A stretch of DNA of 64,000 bases from Enterococcus hermanniensis (GCF_001885945.1 NZ_JXKQ01000002.1:124001-188000); one strand, 5' to 3'; shown: positions 55,550-64,000, counted from the stretch's first letter. Notes: a model not told the origin generated them from the letters alone. A program made the numbers and translations.

Positions 55550-55578
55550 ATCATAATACAAATCTTTTCTAATTGCAA
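55550..55578 (-). promoter_or_regulatory. metQ promoter (TTGCAA-17-TATGAT)
   Basis: TTGCAA (55573-55578) and TATGAT (55550-55555) on the minus strand are 17 bp apart, just upstream of the T-box leader. Confidence 0.65.
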
Positions 55579-55593
55579 TATAAAAACTCAATT

Positions 55594-55628
55594 AAAAAGA
55601 CGACTGAAATAAATTCAGCCGTCTTTTT
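55594..55628 (-). terminator. Terminator of the Mg-controlled ABC operon
   Basis: The stem AAAAAGACG-CTGAA / TTCAG-CGTCTTTTT has one mismatch and a T-run, directly after the ATPase stop. Confidence 0.9.
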
Positions 55629-55630
55629 AA

Positions 55631-56410
55631 TCAAATTTGAATCCTCTCCACAAGTTCTTGGGTAATTTCTTCCACAGCACCTACGATTGTTTGGATTGAT
55701 CTTTTTTCCCTAGGAATATCAATCTGATAGATTCTACCAATTCGACCTGGGTTTGAATCCATTAAAATAATACGATCGGATAATTGAACCGCTTGTTGTA
55801 CGTCATGAGTAATCATGATAATCGACTTGGTAGCAATTTGATTGCCTAGCCATATTTTTATCAAATCTTCTGATAATTGTTTAGCTGTTACAACATCTAA
55901 GGCAGAAAAAGGTTCATCTAATAGAAGCAGACTTGGTTCGGTTGCTAATGCTCTAGCAAAACCCACGCGTTGTTTCATTCCACCAGAAAGTTCTCTAGGA
56001 TATGCTTTTTCGTATCCTGTTAAACCAATCATTTCAACAAGATTACAAATGCGCCGTTTGATCTGATCACGAGATAGATTTCGGTTATTATCTAATCCAA
56101 ATTCAATATTTTTTTCAACTGTCAACCATGGAAATAATGCGAAATTTTGAAATACCATACTAATGTTTGTATCTGGTGCTTCAAGTAATTTGTTTTCAAA
56201 AACAATTCGTCCAGTTGTAGGCTTTAAAAGCCCTGCAATACTTCTCAATAGTGTTGACTTTCCAGCACCCGATTGACCAATAATACTAACGAATTCATTT
56301 GATTTCACACTAAAATTGACGTCATCAAGTATTTTTAAGCCAGCTGGCCGATCTTCTAGTTCAAAATTTTTACTTACTGCTTCAACTTTTAACAATTCTG
56401 TATTTTCCAC
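55631..56410 (-). CDS. NitT/TauT-type ABC transporter ATP-binding protein
   Basis: This 259-residue ATPase is of the SsuB/TauB type. Walker A GQSGAGKST is near residue 43, signature LSGGMKQR near 139, Walker B LLLLDEPFSALDVVT, and the switch is ITHDVQQ. It lies 12 bp downstream of the double-length permease gene and shares its riboswitch. No binding protein is encoded nearby. Classical members import nitrate, taurine, sulfonates or thiamine precursors, but the M-box leader suggests a link with magnesium. Confidence 0.9.
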   Translation of the reverse strand: MENTELLKVEAVSKNFELEDRPAGLKILDDVNFSVKSNEFVSIIGQSGAGKSTLLRSIAGLLKPTTGRIVFENKLLEAPDTNISMVFQNFALFPWLTVEKNIEFGLDNNRNLSRDQIKRRICNLVEMIGLTGYEKAYPRELSGGMKQRVGFARALATEPSLLLLDEPFSALDVVTAKQLSEDLIKIWLGNQIATKSIIMITHDVQQAVQLSDRIILMDSNPGRIGRIYQIDIPREKRSIQTIVGAVEEITQELVERIQI

Positions 56411-56422
56411 AAAAATTTCCTC

Positions 56423-58180
56423 CTAATAATGAAATCTTTCCCGTGCATATTTGTAGAGCGGCTGCCAAACGAAAGCAATGCAAAGGCCTACTATAGCGCA
56501 CATCGCCAGTGTCCCTAAAGCTGATTTATCTTTTATACCATCATTTGTTGAGATATATTGGCCTAGTCCAACGACTTCAATCTTATTTTTTCCCCATTGA
56601 ATGCTTTCTGCTGCAATATCTGCATTCCAAGCTGCGCCGGCCGCATTGATAATTGCGGTCACAATATAAGGCAGAATTGAAGGAAGTAAATATTTTGTCC
56701 ACCATTGAAATCTTGAAAGTGGAAATATTTTTGTGACATCTCTAATCTCATCCGGTATAGCTAGATATCCTCCAATCACGTTGAAAAAGTAATACCATTG
56801 ACAACCAACCATGATCAACGGTAAAATCCACCACTCCATCTGCTGATAACCTAAGCTGATAAAAATAATAATAAATGGTGTGTATACACTGGATGGAACC
56901 GATCCTAAAATTTGGCCAAGCGGCTGTATATAATTCAATCTCCTTTTGCTACTCGCTACCCAAACTGCTAACGGTGTAAAGATAAGTCCTGAAACAACCA
57001 TTGCTAAAAATACACGTAGCGTCGTGTAAAAAGTCAATTTAGGAATCATTCCAAAATCACTATGAGGTAAAAAATAATACAATTTGATTGTACAAATCAC
57101 TCCAACAATTAAAAGCACAATGTACCAAAGGGTTGCAAAAAAATTTTTCAATTTCCCTAAAAAATGAAAGAGCTGATCAAATTTGAAAAGATACCAAATC
57201 TTTGGCAATTTATAAAGCCAAAAATTTTTAAAGATTTCAAATTTTACTAAAAGCCAATGTCCTAAACTGGCTGGCTCAATCAAGTTGTAAATAATCGACT
57301 TGGGTGGATTATCACTACTATTCCCCGTATCATAACGAAAATAATAACTAGCTTTGATTAGTGGTTGAAAAACCAAGAAATTCAGTAATCCTACATTTAC
57401 TAAAAGTGCTAAAACTGCCCACAGGCAAGAAATAAAATCGGCACGATTTAAAGCAATTTGGATATACGAACCAATACCTGGGAGCATTAGAGTTGTATCT
57501 TTAGGAAGTGCTACAGTTGCTTGTTCACTGGCAACTAATGCAAACCAAGCAGCGGTTTGAGAGATTACTACATTCCAAAGTAAACCAGGAATTGAATAGA
57601 CAAATTCTAAACGCCAAAATTTTTCCCACGCACTGTATTTAAATTGCGTAGTCACCTCAGCTAAATCTGTAGGCACGACTTCCATTGTTTGATAAAGAGT
57701 CAACATGATGTTCCATGCTTGTCCTGTAAAAACGGCAAAGACTGCCACAGCTTCTGCTCCCATAACACTATTGGGAAACAAGCCTAACAAAAATGCCGTT
57801 GTAAATGTTAAAAAACCAAGTAAAGGAACGGATTCTAAGAAATTTACTAATGGTAAAATTATTCGACGAGCTGTTTTAAACCGAACGGCCAAAACACCAA
57901 AAACAAACGAAAATATAAATGACCAAAACATTCCTACAATCATTCGAAACATCGTACGCATCGAAAAATAAGCAAGATTAGTAATTGATAAAAAATCTCT
58001 TGTAGTTCTGACTTTACTTAACGAATTTTGAGATGGTAATACAGAAATATTTTGATTCATCCCGAGCACAGAAGCGATCAGGATAAAAGTAAATAATCCG
58101 ATCATTGCTATTAATACCATATTTCCTAGCAATGATTTAAATCTTTCTCTTTTGTGATTGATTTCAACAGTTTGTAACAT
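56423..58180 (-). CDS. Double-length ABC permease (NitT/TauT type) behind an M-box
   Basis: This 585-residue protein consists of two permease units. The first covers about residues 60-290, with an EAA-type loop near VPTDLAEVTTQFKYSAWEKF. The second covers about 375-580, with the loop IPDEIRDVTKIFPLSRFQWW. A long linker of about 80 residues joins them. About 12 membrane helices are expected. It is a natural fusion of two SsuC/TauC-like subunits. The ATG directly follows a T6 run and an AAGGAGG that is buried in a hairpin. The M-box-like leader upstream indicates control by Mg2+. The transported species is unknown. Confidence 0.87.
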   Translation of the reverse strand: MLQTVEINHKRERFKSLLGNMVLIAMIGLFTFILIASVLGMNQNISVLPSQNSLSKVRTTRDFLSITNLAYFSMRTMFRMIVGMFWSFIFSFVFGVLAVRFKTARRIILPLVNFLESVPLLGFLTFTTAFLLGLFPNSVMGAEAVAVFAVFTGQAWNIMLTLYQTMEVVPTDLAEVTTQFKYSAWEKFWRLEFVYSIPGLLWNVVISQTAAWFALVASEQATVALPKDTTLMLPGIGSYIQIALNRADFISCLWAVLALLVNVGLLNFLVFQPLIKASYYFRYDTGNSSDNPPKSIIYNLIEPASLGHWLLVKFEIFKNFWLYKLPKIWYLFKFDQLFHFLGKLKNFFATLWYIVLLIVGVICTIKLYYFLPHSDFGMIPKLTFYTTLRVFLAMVVSGLIFTPLAVWVASSKRRLNYIQPLGQILGSVPSSVYTPFIIIFISLGYQQMEWWILPLIMVGCQWYYFFNVIGGYLAIPDEIRDVTKIFPLSRFQWWTKYLLPSILPYIVTAIINAAGAAWNADIAAESIQWGKNKIEVVGLGQYISTNDGIKDKSALGTLAMCAIVGLCIAFVWQPLYKYARERFHY

Positions 58181-58186
58181 AAAAAA

Positions 58187-58215
58187 GCCTCCTTAGTTTA
58201 CATATTAAGGGCGGC
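58187..58215 (-). terminator. SD-sequestering terminator hairpin of the M-box platform
   Basis: On the minus strand GCC-GC-CCUUA pairs with UAAGG-A-GGC and is followed by six U immediately before the ATG at 58180. The right arm contains the AAGGAGG ribosome binding site, so the same hairpin could stop transcription and block translation. A competing helix CAUUAC/GUAAUG lies just upstream. Confidence 0.65.
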
Positions 58216-58249
58216 ATTACTCAAATAGTATTGTAATGGTAATCACGCT

Positions 58250-58395
58250 AATTGAGCTTTGGCTTTCTGAGACGTAAGAATTAATTCTAGTTATCTTGGA
58301 AAAGCCTTAATTCGACCAGTCCTGCTTTACTCGTTACTGTCTCTCGACATATCCGAGCGATAACCTATGTTCTTCAGAGTAACCTCACCTAATAT
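58250..58395 (-). promoter_or_regulatory. M-box (ykoK-type) Mg2+ riboswitch
   Basis: On the minus strand the leader begins UUAGGUGAGG (58383-58392), as in M-box RNAs. It continues with a stem GCUCG/CGAGU around the internal loop AUGUC-GAGAGAC-AGUAA, which corresponds to AUGUC-AAAGAC-CCAA in B. subtilis mgtE. It then has UCGAAUUAAGG and ends in GCCAAAGCUC, matching the conserved 3' part GCUAAAGCUC. The match was made by eye against the remembered B. subtilis sequence. Confidence 0.8.
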
Positions 58396-58423
58396 GATTA
58401 TTTATTTTTTTTGCTACTCCCCC

Positions 58424-58451
58424 ATCATAAATAACAAACCCTTTCTGTCAA
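58424..58451 (-). promoter_or_regulatory. Promoter of the M-box transcript (TTGACA-16-TATGAT)
   Basis: TTGACA (58446-58451) and TATGAT (58424-58429) on the minus strand precede the M-box by about 25 nt. Confidence 0.7.
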
Positions 58452-58974
58452 TAAAAACTGAAGATCTACGTACGGAGAAATCATTATTTTTAATTAAAAA
58501 GATCTTTGTTTTACTATTAAATCAAGCTTTAACATTAATTCAATGAGTACATTTCTATAATTTCGGAATAGGACTAAACAATCTTAATAATTTGTGTTTG
58601 AGGGAGATTCCAATCATTCATTCCATAAATTCATTTTTAGACGAAATATCCAAAGCTTTATAGTTATTTTATTAAACATTTCCGTTTTATTCGTAATATT
58701 ATTACACTTATAAATTAGCATTTAAAAATGAAATCGACGAATAGATATGTTATAAATAATTGTATTTTAAAGTTCTAAATCGTTATTATGTTTCAATTTT
58801 AAGCAAGTAAAAAGCTTGTTCTCGGACAGTTTTCTACCAATAATACTGTTACCACACATCAACCTACGTAGTTAGGTCATTTTTCTATTAAAACTAAGCG
58901 ATAAAAAGAGCTTGTTCTTGCTGTAAACAAAAAAACTCTCTTTATTGAAAATTATTCATGAAAGGATTTTTAAT
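58452..58974. other. AT-rich intergenic region upstream of the LCP gene
   Basis: This stretch of about 520 bp holds no ORF with a ribosome binding site, no tRNA and no GC-rich hairpin. It contains the promoter of the M-box transcript at its left edge and presumably the LCP gene promoter at its right end. I see no clear consensus pair to report. Confidence 0.55.
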
Positions 58975-60099
58975 ATGAAACGTAGACAAAAAACTATTTT
59001 ACTGGCTTTGTCTTTTATACTGATGATCATTATTGGCGTCTCCACTTATTTTGTTTTTGCAAGTGAGCATTTAAAAACTACTTTAAACGATGGCTACCAT
59101 CCCATTAGTAATGAGTACAAAGCAACCAATTCAAAAGATTGTGAATCATTTTTAATCATGGGTTTAGATAATACTATTGAGCGTAAACTCGGAACAACAC
59201 GCACAGATGCTATGATGCTCATTACTCTTAACAATAAGACCAAAAAAATAACTTTTTGTAGCTTACCTCGAGATAGCTTTGTTCCCATTGTTGCTAAAAG
59301 TTATACTGGCCATCAGCGAATCGAGGCCGCTTATACCTTTAATGGACCATCTGCATCGGTTAATACCGTTGAAAAATTACTAAATATTCCAATTGATCAT
59401 TATTGTGTCTTTAATTTTCTTTCATTTATTAATTTTATTGATGCCATTGGCGGAATTGATGTCGACGTTCAACATTCATTTGATGGAGTTACTAAAGATG
59501 GGCCCGGTGCTATTCATTTTGATGCTGGTAAACAGCATATAGATGGAACTAAAGCTCTCTCTTATGCTCGTGAAAGACATAGTGATAACGATATTATGCG
59601 TGGGTTCCGTCAACAAGAAATCATTCAATCTGTTGGTAATCAACTAAAAACAAAAGCTTCTTTAAAGAATCTACCCAAAATAATCGATTCTTTTGATAAT
59701 AATATCCAGACGGACATCACCTCTGATCAATTAATGGATTTGATAGAAAATGGTCTTAATTACGAAAACTATCAAAAACAGCGCCTAACTTTTGATTGGC
59801 GGACGTTTAGTAATGAAGGCCGTAGTATGGTAGAACTTTATCCAGACAGCATTGAATATGTCAGCCATGAATTAAGAGTTAGTCTTGACCTAGAGAAAAA
59901 AGATGCACGCGATAAAACGACGTTTGAATTTCATACAAATGGTGACTACCTCTATCAAAGTGATTATTCTGTACAAGATGAAGATTCAGAAAATAAGGAA
60001 TCGACTTCAATCAATGGAAATACCTATATTGGTAGTCCCGGTAATACAACTACCGGTAAACTACCAACCGTAAAAACAAAAAATGGCTTTGTAGAATAA
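58975..60099 (+). CDS. LytR-CpsA-Psr (LCP) family protein
   Basis: This 374-residue membrane-anchored phosphotransferase of the LCP family attaches anionic polymers such as teichoic acids or capsule to peptidoglycan. An N-terminal membrane helix is at residues 7-27, followed by the extracellular LCP domain (about 65-240). Its conserved Arg/Asp residues are seen in RTDAMMLITL, SLPRDSFVPI and LSYARERHSDNDIMRGFRQQ. A Ser/Asn-rich tail ends in KTKNGFVE. The ATG at 58975 is 9 nt after AAAGG. It is monocistronic; enterococci carry several paralogues. Confidence 0.93.
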   Translation: MKRRQKTILLALSFILMIIIGVSTYFVFASEHLKTTLNDGYHPISNEYKATNSKDCESFLIMGLDNTIERKLGTTRTDAMMLITLNNKTKKITFCSLPRDSFVPIVAKSYTGHQRIEAAYTFNGPSASVNTVEKLLNIPIDHYCVFNFLSFINFIDAIGGIDVDVQHSFDGVTKDGPGAIHFDAGKQHIDGTKALSYARERHSDNDIMRGFRQQEIIQSVGNQLKTKASLKNLPKIIDSFDNNIQTDITSDQLMDLIENGLNYENYQKQRLTFDWRTFSNEGRSMVELYPDSIEYVSHELRVSLDLEKKDARDKTTFEFHTNGDYLYQSDYSVQDEDSENKESTSINGNTYIGSPGNTTTGKLPTVKTKNGFVE

Positions 60100-60113
60100 G
60101 TATGAATCCTAGC

Positions 60114-60156
60114 AAAAAAACATGACCAATCTAATGGAAGATTGATCATGTTTTTT
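60114..60156. terminator. Bidirectional terminator between LCP and LysR genes
   Basis: The stem AAACATGA-CAATCT / AGATTG-TCATGTTT has one mismatch and T-runs on both strands. Confidence 0.9.
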
Positions 60157-60182
60157 AGTCTGTTTAAAATAAGCATTAACGA

Positions 60183-61052
60183 CTATTTATTCCCCTTCTT
60201 AGTAAATAGATTCTTTAAATATCGCTCACTCTCATCTATCTTTAACATTTGACTATTACTTTTATTTTTATATAGGTAATAATCTATTCCTAAAGCTTTT
60301 GAAAGCGAAATAAATTTGATCTCTTTGTTTAAAAAAAGGTCCTTTTCAATTGAACGAATGATAAAAACGCCTTTCTTTTCATTTAACCATTTATTAATCC
60401 CTAAACTATCATGACAAAATAGGTAGTCTGGTTTGATATCTAAATACTCTACTACTCTTTTTGTTAAGATATGATGTCCAATATGATCGGTCAAAACAAT
60501 AAAAGGTAATTTTTCTAAACTTACGGGTGATATCTCTTTTCCATGATGCAAAAAAGAACTATGCATTGCTACTAATGGCGTCAGCTGAATCAAAGAACTT
60601 CTTTCAAGTGCAGGATCTTCTACTAAACAATTAGTAATAACTAAATCAATTTGTTTCTCCTTCAACTGTGTTAATAATTCTAAGGGTGCTGCATTAATAA
60701 ATTGTAAATTGAACGTCTCATCTAAACAATGATGCCTATCTGCTTCGAATATAAGGGCGGAATCACTGACGCCAACTTTGATAGATGGCTGTGCTATTTT
60801 TTGGTAGAGCGGAATATTTATTTTATTCGCTTCTTCAATAATTCTTTTTACACAGGGAAGAATTCGTTCTCCATCCTCACTGAGAACTAATTTTTTCCCA
60901 TTTCTGATAAAAAGAGCGTACCCTAATTCATTTTCAAGACTTTTTAGTGCTGAGCTCAAAGAAGAAATACTAATATACAATTCAGTAGATGCTTTAGAGA
61001 TACTATTGTACCGAGCGATCATATAAAAATATTCCAATTTTTCAATTGACAT
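60183..61052 (-). CDS. LysR-family transcriptional regulator
   Basis: This 289-residue regulator has the N-terminal LysR winged helix (residues 1-60; EYFYMIARYNSISKASTELYIS is compressed here to its position 7-28) and a PBP2-like effector domain (about 90-285). The family pattern SSLSSALKSLENELGYALF is complete. It is not divergent from a target gene in the usual way: its upstream neighbour, a FUSC protein, is on the same strand 316 bp away. Effector and regulon are unknown. The start ATG has a weak TGTGAG before it. Confidence 0.9.
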   Translation of the reverse strand: MSIEKLEYFYMIARYNSISKASTELYISISSLSSALKSLENELGYALFIRNGKKLVLSEDGERILPCVKRIIEEANKINIPLYQKIAQPSIKVGVSDSALIFEADRHHCLDETFNLQFINAAPLELLTQLKEKQIDLVITNCLVEDPALERSSLIQLTPLVAMHSSFLHHGKEISPVSLEKLPFIVLTDHIGHHILTKRVVEYLDIKPDYLFCHDSLGINKWLNEKKGVFIIRSIEKDLFLNKEIKFISLSKALGIDYYLYKNKSNSQMLKIDESERYLKNLFTKKGNK

Positions 61053-61339
61053 TTTCTCACATCCATATTCTTTTTTAGGCTAACCTAATAGTGCTCTTAT
61101 GAATTTTGGAGTGCAAGTAATTTTTAAAAATAACATTGATTCTTTATCATCTATTAAACTTTTTTTTGTTTAATATGAACTATTTACTTAATATCTGGCA
61201 TACTTGAACGTGTTTACAATACAAAAAACAATACTGAAATTACAAGTATTTGCTCATAAAATGACTGACGGTTTTGCTTTTTTTCAACAATCGATATCAA
61301 TGGAATTCAATTATTAGACTTCACCTCTAGATAAGAAAT
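61053..61339. other. Intergenic region between LysR and FUSC genes
   Basis: This AT-rich region of about 290 bp holds the LysR promoter region. I find no ORF with a ribosome binding site and no recognised regulatory motif. Confidence 0.5.
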
Positions 61340-61365
61340 AAGCTGTCAAATTTAATTGACAGCTT
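61340..61365 (-). terminator. FUSC gene terminator
   Basis: The perfect 10-bp stem AAGCTGTCAA / TTGACAGCTT with a 6-nt loop lies directly after the stop codon; the T-tract on the minus strand is short. Confidence 0.7.
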
Positions 61366-61368
61366 GTT

Positions 61369-62400
61369 TTATTCTTCTTTAAAGTGGATCATCATTTGTT
61401 CCATTTGTTTAAGCGACCAGTCCATCACAAAAATCAAAAGCATTGCCAATAAGCTACCAATCAATGCACCGGAAAAACGTAATGGAATCAATTGCAACGG
61501 GGTAAAACTACTACCAATTGTCATTAAAAGTAAGACTTGTGGATTAGTGAAAAAGTTCGCCACAGTGTAATTGATCGGCATACATAACTCAGTCAAAAAA
61601 TTCAGTAATATCAAAACGACTGCTAGAATTGGTAACGACAGGTGTAACGACATTAATAAAAATCCTAAAAGTAGTCCGATGATACCGCCAACTACCCGAC
61701 CGATCGTCCGATTTTTGATTTTTTCCATATGCTCGCCTGCTAAAACAGCAGCTGCTGAAATCAAGATCCAATAACCATTACTATCTTTTAACAAATAAGC
61801 AATGTAAGTCGCGATAAATAAAATGATTGAAAAATGGAGTGCCTTTAACACCATTTCTGGTTGTTGATACAATGCTAAATAATATTTATCTTGAAATGAT
61901 AATTTTTGAAATCTTGTCGTTTCAGTAGATAGTGGCAACCGTTCTATCAATGACACCAATAGTCCAGAAAATACCGATCCAGCTAACCCATAAAGCAAAT
62001 AAGAACTTTGATGCATAATCATCCCTACCGTATCGGCATGAAAATTGAACCCTGTGGCATATAACATCAAAACGAAGAAATAATCTGGTTTGGGAAGTCG
62101 ATATATTTTAGAAAATAAAAAAGCTGAATAAGATAAACAGCCAATAATAAATGGAGCGCTCCAAGGCACCAAAGCAGTCAATGCACCTAAAATAAAGGCT
62201 AGTAACAATGTAAAGCCGTGAATCAAAATCGCTTTTAAATTATACGCTATCGATATATGTTGGAATGCTAAATAAGAAAAGGCTCCCATAGCGCCCACAG
62301 AACTTATACGTGGATCTTTTAGCAATATACCCAATACTAATGGCACACCCATTGCTAATCCAGAACCCAAAGGACGTAAAATTTTTCGCATATCTTTCAT
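61369..62400 (-). CDS. FUSC-family membrane protein
   Basis: This 343-residue membrane protein has two sets of hydrophobic helices (about residues 10-150 and 185-330), separated by a short cytoplasmic segment. The second half contains YWILISAAAVLAGEHMEKIKNRTIGRVVGG, cited here by its position 205-234, the hallmark of FUSC proteins related to fusaric acid and aromatic acid exporters (YccS/AaeB). The long soluble domain of AaeB is absent. The ATG at 62400 follows GAGAGGAAG. Export of an organic acid is possible but unproven. Confidence 0.85.
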   Translation of the reverse strand: MKDMRKILRPLGSGLAMGVPLVLGILLKDPRISSVGAMGAFSYLAFQHISIAYNLKAILIHGFTLLLAFILGALTALVPWSAPFIIGCLSYSAFLFSKIYRLPKPDYFFVLMLYATGFNFHADTVGMIMHQSSYLLYGLAGSVFSGLLVSLIERLPLSTETTRFQKLSFQDKYYLALYQQPEMVLKALHFSIILFIATYIAYLLKDSNGYWILISAAAVLAGEHMEKIKNRTIGRVVGGIIGLLLGFLLMSLHLSLPILAVVLILLNFLTELCMPINYTVANFFTNPQVLLLMTIGSSFTPLQLIPLRFSGALIGSLLAMLLIFVMDWSLKQMEQMMIHFKEE

Positions 62401-62705
62401 GTATAACTTCCTCTCAAAAATTAATGCTAAAAATACTTATAAAAAAAAGATGCCCTCACTAGATCCTTATTTAGTATACGTATCTCTTAATGAATTATCA
62501 AATTTATTCTAAAAAACAACTAGTATCTAAAGAAATGATAGTCTTTTTTGCTTAATTACATTAGTTGAATTTTTTTATAACTTTAATAGAAGTCATACAT
62601 CTAAATACATACTCAAGCTTTTGAAAATAAAAATTATAAAATGGATTGATTTTCTATTAGTAGCGCATGCAATAATCGTTGGTTTAAAATTGCTTGGTTT
62701 AACAT
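62401..62705. other. AT-rich intergenic region
   Basis: About 305 bp between the glycosidase terminator and the FUSC gene contain no ORF with a ribosome binding site. The upstream region of the FUSC gene lies within it. Nothing else recognisable is present. Confidence 0.5.
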
Positions 62706-62735
62706 AAAAAAGCCCGTAAGAGTTCACGGGCTTGC
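62706..62735 (-). terminator. Glycosidase terminator
   Basis: The stem AAGCCCGT / ACGGGCTT with an 8-nt loop and minus-strand T-run lies shortly after the stop codon. Confidence 0.9.
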
Positions 62736-62743
62736 CTCAAAAT

Positions 62744-64000
62744 TTAAATTAATTCAAAAGATGCTTGGATTGTGTCGTTTGAATTTTTACCAACAAATAC
62801 TAGAAAATCTCCAGTTTCAGTGTTAAAACGCATATCTTTCATATAATAATACAAATCACTTCTGTCCAAAGAAAATGTAATTATTTTTTCTTCTTTAGGT
62901 AGTAAATTCACTTTTTGATATTTTTTTAACTCTTTAGTTGGCCTTACTACAGATCCGGTTACATCCTGAATATATAATTGAACAGTTTCTAAGCATTCAT
63001 AAGGCGATTGATTTTTTAGCCTGATTGATATTTCTAAATCAGTAGTCATTCTTTCAGAGCTCAATTTTAATTCGTCATAATCCACGGTTCCATAACTTAG
63101 ACCAAATCCAAATGGAAAAAGCGGTGCATTTGGACTATCCAGATATTTTGTAACAAATCTTCCTCTATGAGTACTGCTGTTAAGCGGTCTACCAGTTTTA
63201 AATTCATTATAATACATTGGTAATTGGCCTACGTTTTCAGGAAAACTCATACTTAATCTTCCTGAAGGATTGACTTTACCAAATAAGATATCAACCAAAG
63301 CATTACCGCCCTCTGTGCCTGGAAACCAAGCTTGGATAATGGCATCCATCTGCTCAACTTCTTTTGTAAGAGTAAGTGGACGGCCACTTATAGAAATTAA
63401 AATATTCTTTTTGCCTAGTTCAACCATCTGCTCAATAAATTCTTGTTGGTTTTTAGGTAAAGAAATATCAGTGCGGCTGCCAGCTTCACCGCTTTGCATG
63501 GTATGTTCTCCCATTGCATAAATAATAATATCTGCTTTTTTTCCTGCTTCAACAGCTTGTTTTAGTGCTATTTTTTTTTCTGTTTCGGTCATTTTTAATG
63601 AACCAATTTGTTCTTTTGTAGCTCCAAATTCACCTAAAAATTGATAGTCAGATAAAAGTCCGCATCCTTGTTCAAAAGAAAAATTATCCTGTTTAAGGAT
63701 TTTTTCAAGTGCAGATTTAATTGAAACAACATCCTCGCTTTTTCCGTGCACAGCCCACAGTCCAATTAAATCTTGTTCATCACCATAAGGACCCACTAAT
63801 AAAATTTTTTGATGATTAGGTTTTAAGGGCAATAAATTATCTGCATTTTTTAGCAATACTAAAGACTCTTGGGCAACTTTTCTTGCTAAATTTCTATTTT
63901 CTTCAGTTAATAAGTTTTCTTTTTCTTGAATAACAGTACTTCCTCTATATGGGTCTTCGAACAAGCCTAATGCGTTTTTTAGTTTAAGTACACGCCACAC
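62744..64000 (-). CDS. Glycoside hydrolase family 3 (beta-glucosidase type), C-terminal part
   Basis: The last 418 residues of a GH3 enzyme are present; the N-terminal catalytic barrel with the nucleophile lies beyond the window edge. The visible part begins in the linker after the barrel (LKLKNALGLFEDPYRG). It then has the GH3 C-terminal domain (ARKVAQESLVLLKN; GEHTMQSGEAGSRTDISLP near residue 165 of the fragment) and a fibronectin-III-like domain over the last 110 residues (FPFGFGLSYG). A GTG at the very edge is an internal Val codon, not a start. No signal peptide can be judged. Substrate is probably a beta-glucoside or related oligosaccharide. Confidence 0.93.
   Translation of the reverse strand: MWRVLKLKNALGLFEDPYRGSTVIQEKENLLTEENRNLARKVAQESLVLLKNADNLLPLKPNHQKILLVGPYGDEQDLIGLWAVHGKSEDVVSIKSALEKILKQDNFSFEQGCGLLSDYQFLGEFGATKEQIGSLKMTETEKKIALKQAVEAGKKADIIIYAMGEHTMQSGEAGSRTDISLPKNQQEFIEQMVELGKKNILISISGRPLTLTKEVEQMDAIIQAWFPGTEGGNALVDILFGKVNPSGRLSMSFPENVGQLPMYYNEFKTGRPLNSSTHRGRFVTKYLDSPNAPLFPFGFGLSYGTVDYDELKLSSERMTTDLEISIRLKNQSPYECLETVQLYIQDVTGSVVRPTKELKKYQKVNLLPKEEKIITFSLDRSDLYYYMKDMRFNTETGDFLVFVGKNSNDTIQASFELI

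Noticed and set aside
62744-64000. A GTG at the right edge that would start a complete 418-residue protein
   Set aside because: The translated text begins inside the conserved linker of GH3 enzymes, so the GTG is an internal valine codon of a gene cut by the window.

Overview
The window is low-GC Firmicute chromosome, most likely Enterococcus or a close Enterococcaceae relative. The grounds are protein-level resemblance to enterococcal housekeeping genes, FabT-type operators between fabZ and fabI, a CodY-type box at ilvE, two T-box leaders, an AddAB (RexAB) exonuclease, an RNase PH-RdgB fusion, and a ferrochelatase and demethylmenaquinone-type respiratory genes without other heme genes in view. 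I see no prophage, insertion sequence, rRNA or CRISPR array. Both ends cut a gene: rnz at the left and a family 3 glycosidase at the right.

Bases 1-13,800 are mostly housekeeping: RNase Z, a DUF1269 protein, an OmpR-like regulator with a degenerate receiver, ObgE, GAPDH, a cyclophilin lipoprotein, divergent fabZ/fabI under FabT-like operators, a VOC protein, ilvE, an MscS channel, zinc-independent S14, the c-di-AMP sensor CbpB, and the murI-rph/rdgB-phosphodiesterase operon. Bases 13,860-22,750 hold a small repeat protein, a polar amino acid ABC importer, trpS, and ferrochelatase, NADH dehydrogenase 2, MenA and a polyprenyl synthase. Bases 22,750-35,600 hold pheST with a T-box, an HxlR regulator, addAB, lepB and an Frm2-like nitroreductase. 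Bases 35,600-41,900 carry small membrane proteins, tRNA-Gln(CUG), a UspA protein, azlCD and a secreted GH73 muramidase with three C-terminal repeats.

The most unusual part is a 13-gene, tightly packed minus-strand operon (41,912-52,189). It encodes an exported rhodanese, a four-helix membrane protein, an HdrC/HdrB-like Fe-S pair, a complete ABC importer, a TIGR04283-like glycosyltransferase, an APH-fold kinase, a TIGR04282/CofC-like transferase, a nucleoside hydrolase and a TVP38-family membrane protein. Its leader of about 290 nt is predicted to be highly structured and ends in an intrinsic terminator upstream of the first gene. A Crp/Fnr regulator is divergent. The gene content suggests import of a small molecule followed by phosphorylation, nucleotidylation and transfer, with sulfur or metalloid redox chemistry. 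The substrate is unknown.

Bases 53,500-58,450 contain two riboswitch-controlled transport units. One is a methionine T-box in front of metQ and msrA, which suggests methionine sulfoxide scavenging. The other is an M-box-like (Mg2+) leader in front of a double-length NitT/TauT-type permease and its ATPase, with no binding protein. The window ends with an LCP-family cell-wall ligase, a LysR regulator, a FUSC-family protein and the glycosidase.
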